Source: Parasutterella muris (GTDB lineage: Bacteria > Pseudomonadota > Gammaproteobacteria > Burkholderiales > Burkholderiaceae_F). Taken from it: 64,000 nt of DNA. Positions 57,094 through 64,000 of the stretch are shown one piece after another (position 1 is the stretch's first letter; the number at the start of each line of letters is the position of its first letter). A program made the position numbers and the translations under genes. The notes below the pieces were generated by a model that searched no databases, had not been told where the DNA came from, and saw only the letters and a list, made by a program, of their open reading frames with translations. The stretch covers positions 1 to 64,000 of the forward strand of contig NZ_WSRP01000014.1 of NCBI RefSeq assembly GCF_009767915.1. Direction: 5' to 3'.

Positions 57094-59109
57094 ATGAGCC
57101 TATCTATAGTGATGCCGCTTCACGTAATCAAGCGTGACGGTACCGTAAAAGACTTTGACATGAATAAGATTTCCGCGGCCCTGGCTAAAGCCGGCGCTGC
57201 GACCGGTGAATTTGATGACGCCACTGCCAACCGGATCACGCATGTTGAAGTGATGGAAAGGCTCAAACAGTACACAACACCGACCATTGAGCAGATTCAG
57301 GACGCGGTGGAAAACGCACTTTTTGATACGGGTTACCGTAAGACGCTGCGTGCTTATATTGTTTACCGCGAACAGCGTGCAAAAGCCCGCGACGCCCGCC
57401 GCAGTCTCGTTGATGTGGAAAGCTCCATGAACGAATATCTGCAGCAGCTTGACTGGCGCGTCAATGCGAACGCCAATCAGGGCTATTCTCTGGGCGGTCT
57501 GATTCTGAACGTTTCCGGTAAGGTTGTTGCCAACTATTGGCTCAGTTACGTTTATCCGAAAGAAGTCGGTCAGGCGCATCGTGAAGCTGATATTCATATT
57601 CATGATTTGGACATGCTTTCCGGCTACTGTGCCGGCTGGTCGCTAAAGACACTGCTCAACGAAGGTCTTAACGGTGTTCCCGGTAAAGTGGAAGCGGGCG
57701 CTCCGAAGCATTTGACCAGTGCGATCGGCCAGATCGTCAACTTCCTCGGCACAATGCAGAACGAATGGGCCGGAGCTCAGGCGTTCAGCTCCTTTGACAC
57801 GTATCTTGCTCCGTTCGTCCGTGTGGACAACCTGAGCTACAAGGAAGTTCGTCAGTGCATTCAGGAACTCATTTACAACCTGAACGTTCCGAGCCGCTGG
57901 GGCACACAGACGCCGTTTACCAATCTCACATTCGACTGGGTCTGCCCGGAAGATTTGAGAGAACAGCACCCTCTCATCGGCGGAGAAGAAGCCGACTTCA
58001 CATACGGTGAACTTCAGGAAGAAATGGCGATGATCAACCGCGCCTACATTGAAGTGATGCTTGAAGGCGACGCAAAGGGCCGCGTGTTCACATTCCCGAT
58101 CCCGACTTACAACATGACGCCGGATTTTGATTGGGACAGCCCCAACGCGCGTCTGCTTTTCAGTATGACGGCCCGCTACGGTCTTCCGTACTTCCAGAAC
58201 TTCATCAATTCGGAACTGAAGCCGAATATGATTCGTTCCATGTGCTGCCGTCTGCAGCTTGACCTCCGCGAACTTCTTAAACGCGGCAACGGCTTATTCG
58301 GTTCAGCCGAACAGACCGGCTCTCTCGGAGTTGTCACGATTAACTGCGCTCGTTTAGGTTACGTGTTCGCGCAGGACGAAGAAGGTCTTTTCAAGCGTCT
58401 TGATTTTCTTCTTGACTTAGCCCGCAACAGCCTTGAAATCAAGCGCAAGGTTATTCAGAGACACATGGATCAGGGGCTCTTCCCGTATACAAGACGTTAT
58501 CTCGGAACGCTGCGCAATCATTTCTCGACGATCGGTGTCAACGGTATGAATGAAATGATCCGCAACTTCACACAGGATAAGGAAGACATCACAACGGAAG
58601 CGGGTCACGATTTTGCAGCGCGTGTACTTGACCATATCCGTGAAAAGATGGTCATGTTCCAGGAAGAAACCGGCCATATGTATAATCTTGAAGCAACACC
58701 AGCCGAGGGCACGACTTATCGTTTTGCCAAGGAAGACAAGAAGCGCTTCCCCAAGATCCTTCAGGCAGGCACGCCGGATCATCCCTACTATACCAACAGC
58801 TCTCAGCTGCCGGTAAGCTACACGGACGATCCGTTCGAAGCGCTCGAAATGCAGGAAGATTTGCAGAAGAAGTACACTGGCGGTACAGTGCTTCACCTTT
58901 ACATGAACGAAGCGATTTCGAGTCCCGAGCTCTGCAGCGATATCGTTCGCCGCGCGCTGACGAATTTCCGTCTTCCGTACATTACGATTACGCCGACCTT
59001 CTCGGTATGTCCGAAACACGGCTATATCCCGGGCAACCATGAGTTCTGTCCGAAGTGCGACGCCGAACTGATCGCAAAGAAGAAGCAGGAAATGGCCCAG
59101 GCCTCTTAA
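57094..59109 (+). CDS. nrdD: Class III (anaerobic) ribonucleoside-triphosphate reductase, catalytic chain without its glycyl-radical domain
   Basis: 671 residues. Reduces ribonucleotides to deoxyribonucleotides without oxygen. An ATP-cone fills residues 1-95 (HVIKRDGTVKDFDMNKI). The barrel has C179 (SGYCAGWSLK) and C384/C385 (MIRSMCCRLQ), which correspond to the active-site cysteines. A zinc-ribbon-like end has C639, H642, C652 and C655 (CPKHG and CPKC). In usual NrdD proteins the glycyl-radical loop (RVxGY) follows this; here the protein stops 16 residues after the zinc motif. The missing part is encoded by the next gene. CGGAG lies before ATG. Confidence 0.93.
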   Translation: MSLSIVMPLHVIKRDGTVKDFDMNKISAALAKAGAATGEFDDATANRITHVEVMERLKQYTTPTIEQIQDAVENALFDTGYRKTLRAYIVYREQRAKARDARRSLVDVESSMNEYLQQLDWRVNANANQGYSLGGLILNVSGKVVANYWLSYVYPKEVGQAHREADIHIHDLDMLSGYCAGWSLKTLLNEGLNGVPGKVEAGAPKHLTSAIGQIVNFLGTMQNEWAGAQAFSSFDTYLAPFVRVDNLSYKEVRQCIQELIYNLNVPSRWGTQTPFTNLTFDWVCPEDLREQHPLIGGEEADFTYGELQEEMAMINRAYIEVMLEGDAKGRVFTFPIPTYNMTPDFDWDSPNARLLFSMTARYGLPYFQNFINSELKPNMIRSMCCRLQLDLRELLKRGNGLFGSAEQTGSLGVVTINCARLGYVFAQDEEGLFKRLDFLLDLARNSLEIKRKVIQRHMDQGLFPYTRRYLGTLRNHFSTIGVNGMNEMIRNFTQDKEDITTEAGHDFAARVLDHIREKMVMFQEETGHMYNLEATPAEGTTYRFAKEDKKRFPKILQAGTPDHPYYTNSSQLPVSYTDDPFEALEMQEDLQKKYTGGTVLHLYMNEAISSPELCSDIVRRALTNFRLPYITITPTFSVCPKHGYIPGNHEFCPKCDAELIAKKKQEMAQAS

Positions 59110-59144
59110 TACACAGATTTATTGACTTTGACAGGAGCAGCAAA

Positions 59145-59324
59145 ATGGATGAAAGAGCAAAAGAACAGGAAATCACACTGAAAGACGAAGAACGCACAAA
59201 ATGCGAAATCTGGACACGCGTGATGGGTTATCACCGTCCTACATCTTCCTTCAACATTGGCAAGCAGGGCGAATTCGCCGAACGCAAGTACTTTGTTGAA
59301 AGCAAGTGCGGCTGTGGTAAGTAA
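59145..59324 (+). CDS. Separate glycyl-radical domain of class III ribonucleotide reductase
   Basis: 59 residues. It carries the C-terminal motif of NrdD: RVMGYHRPTSSFN (25-37), with the presumed radical glycine G28, then IGKQGEFAERKYF. Cysteines are at 20, 55 and 57. It starts 35 bases after the nrdD stop in a different frame, and AGGAG (59133-59137) lies seven bases before ATG 59145, so it is its own gene, not readthrough. Together with NrdD it makes up a normal-length enzyme (671 + 59). An intrinsic terminator and nrdG follow. Presumably the peptide docks onto NrdD and NrdG forms the radical on it. Confidence 0.88.
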   Translation: MDERAKEQEITLKDEERTKCEIWTRVMGYHRPTSSFNIGKQGEFAERKYFVESKCGCGK

Positions 59325-59350
59325 TCCTTAACCACTTGTCGTTCAGTACG

Positions 59351-59378
59351 AAGCCTCCGCATGATCGGAGGCTTTTTT
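59351..59378 (+). terminator. Intrinsic terminator between the glycyl-radical gene and nrdG
   Basis: GCCTCCG (59353-59359) pairs with CGGAGGC (59366-59372) around a 6-base loop, then T6. nrdG begins 12 bases later, so its expression from the nrdD promoter must depend on readthrough. Confidence 0.88.
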
Positions 59379-59390
59379 AAAGGCCAGAAG

Positions 59391-60164
59391 ATGTCAGAAA
59401 AAAAGAGGGAAATCATCGAAATTGAGGAAGTCAGCAGCAAACCGGCTGAAGCGTTAGTCGTCGGCGGACTGGTCCGCTTCACAACGATTGATTTTCCCGG
59501 AAGCCTGGCGGCTGTCGCATTTATTCAGGGCTGTCCCTGGCGTTGCGTCTACTGTCAGAACAAAGAACTTCAAAGTCGTCGGCCAGACGCAGAGACCGAT
59601 CAGGTGAGCTGGGCTTACATTGAGCGGTTTCTTTCGCGCCGAAAAGGGCTGATTGACGGTTTTGTGTTCAGCGGGGGAGAGCCCTGTGTTGATCCCGCGC
59701 TCGCTGACGCGGTGAAGAGGGTCAAAGCACTCGGCTATAAAGTCGGACTGCACACCGGTGGGATGTATCCGGCGCGCCTAGCAGAGATTCTCCCGTATTT
59801 GGACTGGGTCGGCCTTGACATCAAAGCGCCTCTGTCCGAAGAAGAGACCTATGACAGAGTTGTCGGAAGAAAAGGTTCGGCGCAGAAAGTCAGAAAATCA
59901 CTTTCCCTGTTGCTTGCTTCCGGAGTCGCTCTGGAGACACGCACGACAGCGCATCCTGATTATCTCAGTGAAGCACAGATCGTCAAACTTGTGAAGGAAT
60001 TGAAGGAGGCCGGCGTGCGCACATTTGCGCTTCAGATTTATCGCCAGCCGAGAGAGCTTCCCGAGGAGGAAGTGTTGGAGCGCGTCGGCGCGCACTATCC
60101 GAATCCGCAGGCTCTGGATGAGCTGAAGGCGCTTTATCCCGAATTTATTCTCAGGCGTCCGTAG
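59391..60164 (+). CDS. nrdG: Anaerobic ribonucleotide reductase activating protein (radical SAM)
   Basis: 257 residues. Radical-SAM enzyme that makes the glycyl radical. The cluster motif is CPWRCVYC (C48, C52, C55) preceded by DFPGSLAAVAFIQG, and FSGGEPCVDP is the SAM-binding motif. It has the longer form (NrdG2-like) compared with E. coli NrdG (154). The start is ATG 59391; the in-frame ATG at 59361 lies within the terminator before it. Its SD is weak. The radical glycine it activates is on the separate 59-residue protein. Confidence 0.88.
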   Translation: MSEKKREIIEIEEVSSKPAEALVVGGLVRFTTIDFPGSLAAVAFIQGCPWRCVYCQNKELQSRRPDAETDQVSWAYIERFLSRRKGLIDGFVFSGGEPCVDPALADAVKRVKALGYKVGLHTGGMYPARLAEILPYLDWVGLDIKAPLSEEETYDRVVGRKGSAQKVRKSLSLLLASGVALETRTTAHPDYLSEAQIVKLVKELKEAGVRTFALQIYRQPRELPEEEVLERVGAHYPNPQALDELKALYPEFILRRP

Positions 60165-60179
60165 CTTTGAACAAAACAC

Positions 60180-60239
60180 ATACCGGCACTTGGCAGGAAG
60201 AAGCTCAAAAACAGTCCTGTTCGTGTCGGTATTTTTTTT
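60180..60239 (+). terminator. Intrinsic terminator of nrdG
   Basis: ATACCGGCAC (60180-60189) pairs with GTGTCGGTAT (60223-60232, one G-T pair), with an inner CAGGA/TCCTG helix, then T8. Confidence 0.85.
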
Positions 60240-60299
60240 GTTTTCGTTAAACTGAGCCGAGTATCACGTTAAACAGTATCAACGCATCGGAGAGGAACC

Positions 60300-60911
60300 A
60301 TGCAGAAATTCAAGCCGGACAACTTTAAGCGCAGTGTTTATCTCGCTGTTGGTGTTTTTGCGGTTGTCGTCGCTCTCATCAAAGGCGTGTATGGTCCGGG
60401 AGAGACTCAGACGATCGAGCTGAATCGCCCGGGTGAGCAGGTTCAGCAAGTCGATAAGGAAGGCTTTAAGTTAATTCACGCGACCGTGACGCGTGTTCCG
60501 GATGGCGATACGGTTTACATCAAGACTTCCAACGGGCGCGAAGAGCGTGTGAGACTGCTTGGCATAGACGCTCCGGAGGGCAAGATGCCTTATGGAAACA
60601 AAAGCCGCGACAACCTCTACCGCATGCTGAAAATGAACGGATTTAAAGCAGAAGTTGCTTACCGCGAGAAAGATCAGTACGGACGCTTGGTCGGCAAGCT
60701 TATGACCGATGGGAACGATCTGAACTATGCCCAGGTTAGAGACGGATATGCTTGGGTTTATACGCCGTATGTGAAGGATATGATGAGTTCTGATCGGATG
60801 GTGTACCGAGATGCGGAATCTGCGGCGAGAAGAGAGAAGCTCGGTCTTTGGCAGGATCCTAATCCCGAACGACCCTGGGAGTGGCGCCGAGCTCACCCGA
60901 GAGCGAATTAG
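60300..60911 (+). CDS. Thermonuclease family protein, membrane-anchored
   Basis: 203 residues. A single membrane helix at about 12-30 precedes a staphylococcal-nuclease-like domain. The catalytic residues are in place: R85 and E93 (VRLLGIDAPE) and R129 (KDQYGRLV), with the calcium aspartates in PDGDTV and GID. It probably degrades nucleic acids outside the cytoplasm. GAGAGG lies before ATG. Single gene, convergent with the next ORF. Confidence 0.88.
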   Translation: MQKFKPDNFKRSVYLAVGVFAVVVALIKGVYGPGETQTIELNRPGEQVQQVDKEGFKLIHATVTRVPDGDTVYIKTSNGREERVRLLGIDAPEGKMPYGNKSRDNLYRMLKMNGFKAEVAYREKDQYGRLVGKLMTDGNDLNYAQVRDGYAWVYTPYVKDMMSSDRMVYRDAESAARREKLGLWQDPNPERPWEWRRAHPRAN

Positions 60912-60922
60912 TCCGTACTTTT

Positions 60923-61360
60923 CTATTGAATCCGACAGGTTTCCGGTCCTTCCGGATTGAGTTCAAAGCAATCCGGGGAGAGAAGTACGGCAACGAAACC
61001 GGCTCCGTTAGGCGAGGCCGCAAAAATCGGAAGATCAAATCCTTGTCCGGTCTTAACGGCGACCTCTGCGAGCACCTCTGAAACTTCCGGAAGCGGCAGG
61101 AGAATTTCCGGTTTCACCCACATCTTTTCGACTTCTGTTGAGAAGAACGAGGTACCCATGCCAGTCTCGTGTTCGTGGATTTCATCGAGTTTTCTGCTTC
61201 CGAGATACTCAAGGTTAGCAATGATCTGCTGAGCTTTTTCATCCTTCAGATAGCTAAAGATTAGCACTCGGCATTTTTCTTTCAGACGATACGATGTGAA
61301 CGGTTCTGACCTTTTGTCGGAAAAATCAATCGGTCTTCCTTTTACAGGCTGTTTGCTCAT
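60923..61360 (-). CDS. Hypothetical protein, 145 residues
   Basis: I do not recognise this protein. It is soluble, with no signal or membrane segment. The start MSKQPVKGRPIDFSDKRSEPF is basic; the middle (KDEKAQQIIANLEYLGSRKLDEIHE) looks helical. It is on the minus strand 11 bases from the convergent thermonuclease gene. Codon usage resembles its neighbours, and the upstream bases AGAAATG give a modest SD. Could be a small regulatory or housekeeping protein of the lineage. Confidence 0.6.
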   Translation of the reverse strand: MSKQPVKGRPIDFSDKRSEPFTSYRLKEKCRVLIFSYLKDEKAQQIIANLEYLGSRKLDEIHEHETGMGTSFFSTEVEKMWVKPEILLPLPEVSEVLAEVAVKTGQGFDLPIFAASPNGAGFVAVLLSPDCFELNPEGPETCRIQ

Positions 61361-61419
61361 TTCTTCTCATTAAATTTATCTTTCCGACCATTGTAGCGGA
61401 TCGGTTTATATAAAAAATA

Positions 61420-61448
61420 AACGCCCTTGCGGGCGTTTACTTAGAGCA
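61420..61448 (-). terminator. Intrinsic terminator of the NhaC gene
   Basis: On the minus strand AAACGCCC-GCAA-GGGCGTTT (stem arms 61429-61436 and 61441-61448) is followed by ATTTTTTATA. Confidence 0.88.
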
Positions 61449-61453
61449 GGTAA

Positions 61454-63028
61454 TCAGCTTACTCTGACATCGCTGTGAATTTGCGCTGCGTAGGCTTTGA
61501 CATTAAAGCTTCGCTTCCACATAAAGGCGAGGAAGAGGACAAAGCATGCGGCCGTTGCGCCGAAACTGAGGACCCAGCTTCCCTTTGTAAAGCCTGCAAC
61601 AATGTAGCCGACGAAACAGCAGCAGGCAATGAACCACGCGTAGGGCAGCTGCGTTGTGACGTGTGAAATATGACTGCAGCCGCTTCCCGCACTTGACAGA
61701 ATCGTCGTATCGGAGATTGGAGAGCAGTGGTCGCCGAAAACGGAACCTGCCAGCGTAGCGGAGAGGCAGACGATCGTGAGCGAGGGATCGACAGCGGCAG
61801 CGACGGGAACCGCGATCGGAATCAGAATGCCGAAAGTGCCCCAAGCGGTTCCGGTGGAGAAGCTAAGGAAGGCAGCGATTAAGAAGATCGCAGCAGGCAG
61901 GAAGATATCGAAACCGGAGCCGCCGGCAACGAAAGCCTGTACGAAATTCTGAGTGAGGAGCAGATCGCGGCAGACACCCGAGAGTGTCCAGGCAAGAACG
62001 AGGATCACGTTTGCGGGCAGCATGAGCTTCATGCCTTCGATTGTGCCTTCCATGAAGTCATGGAACGTAACCACACGACGCGGGATGTACATTAAGAAAG
62101 CGACGGCAAGCGCGCCGAAAGAGGCCCAGACCAGCGCTTTGGAAGCGGTGCAGTTGCCGAGCGCTGCGATCATAGTGTGGTACTGCGGATCTTTGCCCCA
62201 GTAGCCGCCGTCATAAAGGAAAGCGAGTACGGCAAAAACGACAAGCGCAATAAGAGGAACCAGCATATCCCAAATCGTGCCTTTTTCGCTTTGGGCATGT
62301 TTGCTGCGGTCGATATTTACCTTCTGCTCTTCGGCCACGTTTTTGGAGAGCGCGTTTTCTTCTGCGAGCTTCATCGGGCCGAAATCTCTGTTGGTCCAGC
62401 AGAGGTAGATCACGAGCAGCAGGCAGAAGATCGCGTAGAAGTTGTATGGGATCGTGGAGACAAATGCCTGGAAATCGCTTTGGAAAGCACCAGTTGATTT
62501 CAAAGAGCTTCCGACGGCGGCCGCCCAGGATGAGACCGGAGCGATAATGCACATCGGCGCGGCGGTTGAGTCAATGATGTAGGCGAGCTTTTCTCTCGAG
62601 ACCTTATAGGAATCGGTGAGCGGCTTCATGACGGTGCCGACTGTCAAGCAGTTGAAGTAGTCATCGATAAAAATAAAGAAACTCAGGGCGCACGTTGAGA
62701 GTACGGAGGTTTCTCTGCTTTTAATCTTTTTGCGTGCGATTTCTCCGTATTTCTTAGTGCCGCCCGACATGTTGAGAACATAGACAAGCGCACCGAGGAG
62801 CGTACAGAAAAGCAGGATCTGGAAATCGACTTTTTCGCCCATGAGGGAAAAGGTGACATCCAGCATTTTGATGAGGGGATCGGGAACGCCCGAACCGAAC
62901 GTATAAATGCAGGCCCCCGAGAAAATGCCGATCAGAAGGGAAGAAAACACTTCCTTAGTGATCAGAGCCAGAATAATCGCGATAATTGGCGGCAATATGG
63001 AGAGCCAGCCTGCGGCAAAAGGTTCCAT
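61454..63028 (-). CDS. Na+/H+ antiporter, NhaC family
   Basis: 524 residues with about 11-12 membrane helices. Landmarks are LPPIIAIILALITKEVFSSLL at the N-terminus, FFIFIDDYFNCLTVGTVM, STAAPMCIIAPVSSWAA and GSVFGDHCSPISDTTILSSAG, which are typical of NhaC-type sodium (and sometimes malate-lactate) antiporters. It complements the NhaD-type protein at 22113. Single gene with its own terminator. Confidence 0.9.
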   Translation of the reverse strand: MEPFAAGWLSILPPIIAIILALITKEVFSSLLIGIFSGACIYTFGSGVPDPLIKMLDVTFSLMGEKVDFQILLFCTLLGALVYVLNMSGGTKKYGEIARKKIKSRETSVLSTCALSFFIFIDDYFNCLTVGTVMKPLTDSYKVSREKLAYIIDSTAAPMCIIAPVSSWAAAVGSSLKSTGAFQSDFQAFVSTIPYNFYAIFCLLLVIYLCWTNRDFGPMKLAEENALSKNVAEEQKVNIDRSKHAQSEKGTIWDMLVPLIALVVFAVLAFLYDGGYWGKDPQYHTMIAALGNCTASKALVWASFGALAVAFLMYIPRRVVTFHDFMEGTIEGMKLMLPANVILVLAWTLSGVCRDLLLTQNFVQAFVAGGSGFDIFLPAAIFLIAAFLSFSTGTAWGTFGILIPIAVPVAAAVDPSLTIVCLSATLAGSVFGDHCSPISDTTILSSAGSGCSHISHVTTQLPYAWFIACCCFVGYIVAGFTKGSWVLSFGATAACFVLFLAFMWKRSFNVKAYAAQIHSDVRVS

Positions 63029-63150
63029 GAGTATTTTTTGAGAAGTTATAGAGACAAGTTAATAATTTTAGCCCAGCTCCGGCCCTGATATTCAAGAGAA
63101 AGAAAAGCCTCCGCACTGCGGAGGCCTGCTGATCGTACGATCAGAACAAA

Positions 63151-63708
63151 TTACATAACGCGGCTGCGGTATTCGTCTGTTCTTGTATCGATTTCAATCT
63201 TGTCGCCGGTGTTCACGAAAGCCGGAACCTGGATGATGTGGCCGGTGGCGAGCTTAGCGGGCTTCATGACCTTGCCGGAAGTGTCACCCTTAACTGCGGG
63301 TTCTGTATAAACAACTTCGCGAACGAGGATTGTCGGCAGTTCGATGGAGATGGCGCGGCCGTTGTAAAGAACGACTTCAGCCTTCATGCCGTCTTCAAGA
63401 TACTTGAGGACGTCTTCCATGACTTCTGCTTCAACTTCGTACTGGTTGTATTCTTCGTCCATCCAAACATACAGAGGATCACCGAAGTAGGAATAAGAAA
63501 CTTCCTTCTTATCGAGGATGATGTCTTCGAAACGGTCATCAGCGCGATAAACAGTTTCTGTACCGCCGTTAGAGAGAAGGTTCTTCATTTTGAGCTTAAC
63601 GGTGGAGGCACCGCGGCCGCCCTTGCTGTATTCGGACTTCAAAACAACCATCGGATTGTTGTTAATCATCACGACGTTGCCGACGCGAAGTTCTTGTGCT
63701 GTCTTCAT
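63151..63708 (-). CDS. efp: Elongation factor P (arginine-32 type)
   Basis: 185 residues. Binds ribosomes stalled at polyproline and restores peptide-bond formation. Three OB-like domains; the tip of domain I reads SKGGRGAST, with arginine at position 32. In E. coli the modified residue is lysine; arginine here is the type rhamnosylated by EarP. The upstream gene on the same strand indeed looks like earP. TGAAAG precedes ATG 63708. Confidence 0.96.
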   Translation of the reverse strand: MKTAQELRVGNVVMINNNPMVVLKSEYSKGGRGASTVKLKMKNLLSNGGTETVYRADDRFEDIILDKKEVSYSYFGDPLYVWMDEEYNQYEVEAEVMEDVLKYLEDGMKAEVVLYNGRAISIELPTILVREVVYTEPAVKGDTSGKVMKPAKLATGHIIQVPAFVNTGDKIEIDTRTDEYRSRVM

Positions 63709-63722
63709 AATTCTTTCACTAG

Positions 63723-63751
63723 ATTAAAAGTTAACGTTCTCGCCGATGCAA
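63723..63751 (-). promoter_or_regulatory. Possible promoter just before efp
   Basis: On the minus strand TTGCAT (63751-63746), a 17-base spacer and TTTAAT (63728-63723). It would start transcription only about eight bases before efp, which is short, so this is doubtful. Confidence 0.25.
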
Positions 63752-63782
63752 ACAGGGGCGAACAAAATTTTTTTCAAGCTGA

Positions 63783-63998
63783 CTATTTTAGCTTTAATTC
63801 AATAAATTTGCACAGATTTTCACTAAGAGATCCAATTGCGAGGAGATCATTTCTCCAAGACTGTGAGCATATTGAAAGTTCTTCAGTACTGTTTCTCCAT
63901 TGAGGCCACAGTCTTGGAATCTCCTCAGGTCTTTCGTTCCACGCAATATTCATCTCAAGCCACAGGGGCTGAAGCTCACCGTAGCTCGATGTCAGTCT
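63783..63998 (-). CDS. earP: Probable EarP (EF-P arginine rhamnosyltransferase), C-terminal end only
   Basis: An open minus-strand frame enters from the right edge and stops at 63783 (TAG), giving about 71 C-terminal residues. Its pattern, LWPQW followed by a polar helix, then SQSWRNDLLA and SLSENLCKFIELKLK at the end, resembles the end of EarP. The position, directly upstream of an efp with Arg32 and on the same strand, is the known arrangement. EarP transfers rhamnose from dTDP-rhamnose to Arg32. Recognition is by context and weak similarity because only the tail is visible. Confidence 0.6.
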   Translation of the reverse strand, partial: RLTSSYGELQPLWLEMNIAWNERPEEIPRLWPQWRNSTEELSICSQSWRNDLLAIGSLSENLCKFIELKLK

Positions 63999-64000
63999 TG

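Overview
The window is a contiguous piece of a bacterial chromosome. Several independent signs point to an anaerobic or microaerophilic gut betaproteobacterium, probably near Sutterella, Parasutterella or Turicimonas. EF-P carries arginine at position 32 and is preceded by what looks like the tail of EarP. The cluster pyrG-kdsA-eno-ftsB and the pair dapA-bamC are typical of Burkholderiales. Fumarase is the oxygen-sensitive class I type, and there is an anaerobic (class III) ribonucleotide reductase and a Tat-exported flavoprotein reductase with its own tetraheme cytochrome. The genus is an inference; I could not run a search.

Layout. 1-2057: the end of a 5S rRNA gene (an rRNA operon lies to the left), then fumarase. 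2152-7368: a Dna2/Upf1-like helicase, two membrane proteins (DUF401 and MarC families) and a 37-residue membrane peptide with a strong promoter. 7673-13895: tRNA-Arg(CCT), topoisomerase IV parE-parC (ParC has a long acidic N-terminus) and a YpfJ-type zinc peptidase. 13953-18181: an aminotransferase, htpG and a spermidine-synthase-like protein. 18232-20570 (minus): a tightly overlapping operon fdxA-fpr-rnfB-nth that joins soluble electron carriers to the iron-sulfur DNA glycosylase endonuclease III. 20755-25296: pncB, a NhaD-type antiporter, an unknown membrane protein and a CDF zinc exporter. 25462-29594: pyrG-kdsA-eno-ftsB. 29727-32675: ZIP transporter, alr and a TauE/SafE permease.

32755-37615: a two-component system followed by a flavoprotein reductase and a tetraheme cytochrome c, which looks like a regulated extracytoplasmic anaerobic respiration module. 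37682-45617: hslO, a PHP phosphoesterase, a Sua5/YciO protein, a site-2-type protease, a methyltransferase, dapA, bamC, a NimA-like protein and a SlyD-like isomerase. 45627-50829: mutS, suhB, trmJ and cysE. 50935-55837 (minus): an unknown protein, an orphan HigA-like antitoxin and two tandem acyl-CoA synthetases. 55838-57093 is an AT-rich stretch with no convincing gene, but it contains a good candidate small RNA. 57094-60164: the class III ribonucleotide reductase. 60300-64000: a thermonuclease, an unknown protein, a NhaC antiporter, efp and the 3' end of earP.

The most striking observation is the ribonucleotide reductase. NrdD (671 residues) stops before the glycyl-radical motif. That motif is on a separate 59-residue protein with its own strong ribosome binding site in another frame, followed by an intrinsic terminator and the activase gene nrdG. 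The second is the predicted reductase module at 35677-37615, whose active site keeps the arginines of the fumarate reductase family but lacks the usual histidine pair, suggesting another substrate. I found no CRISPR array, insertion sequence, prophage or integron.
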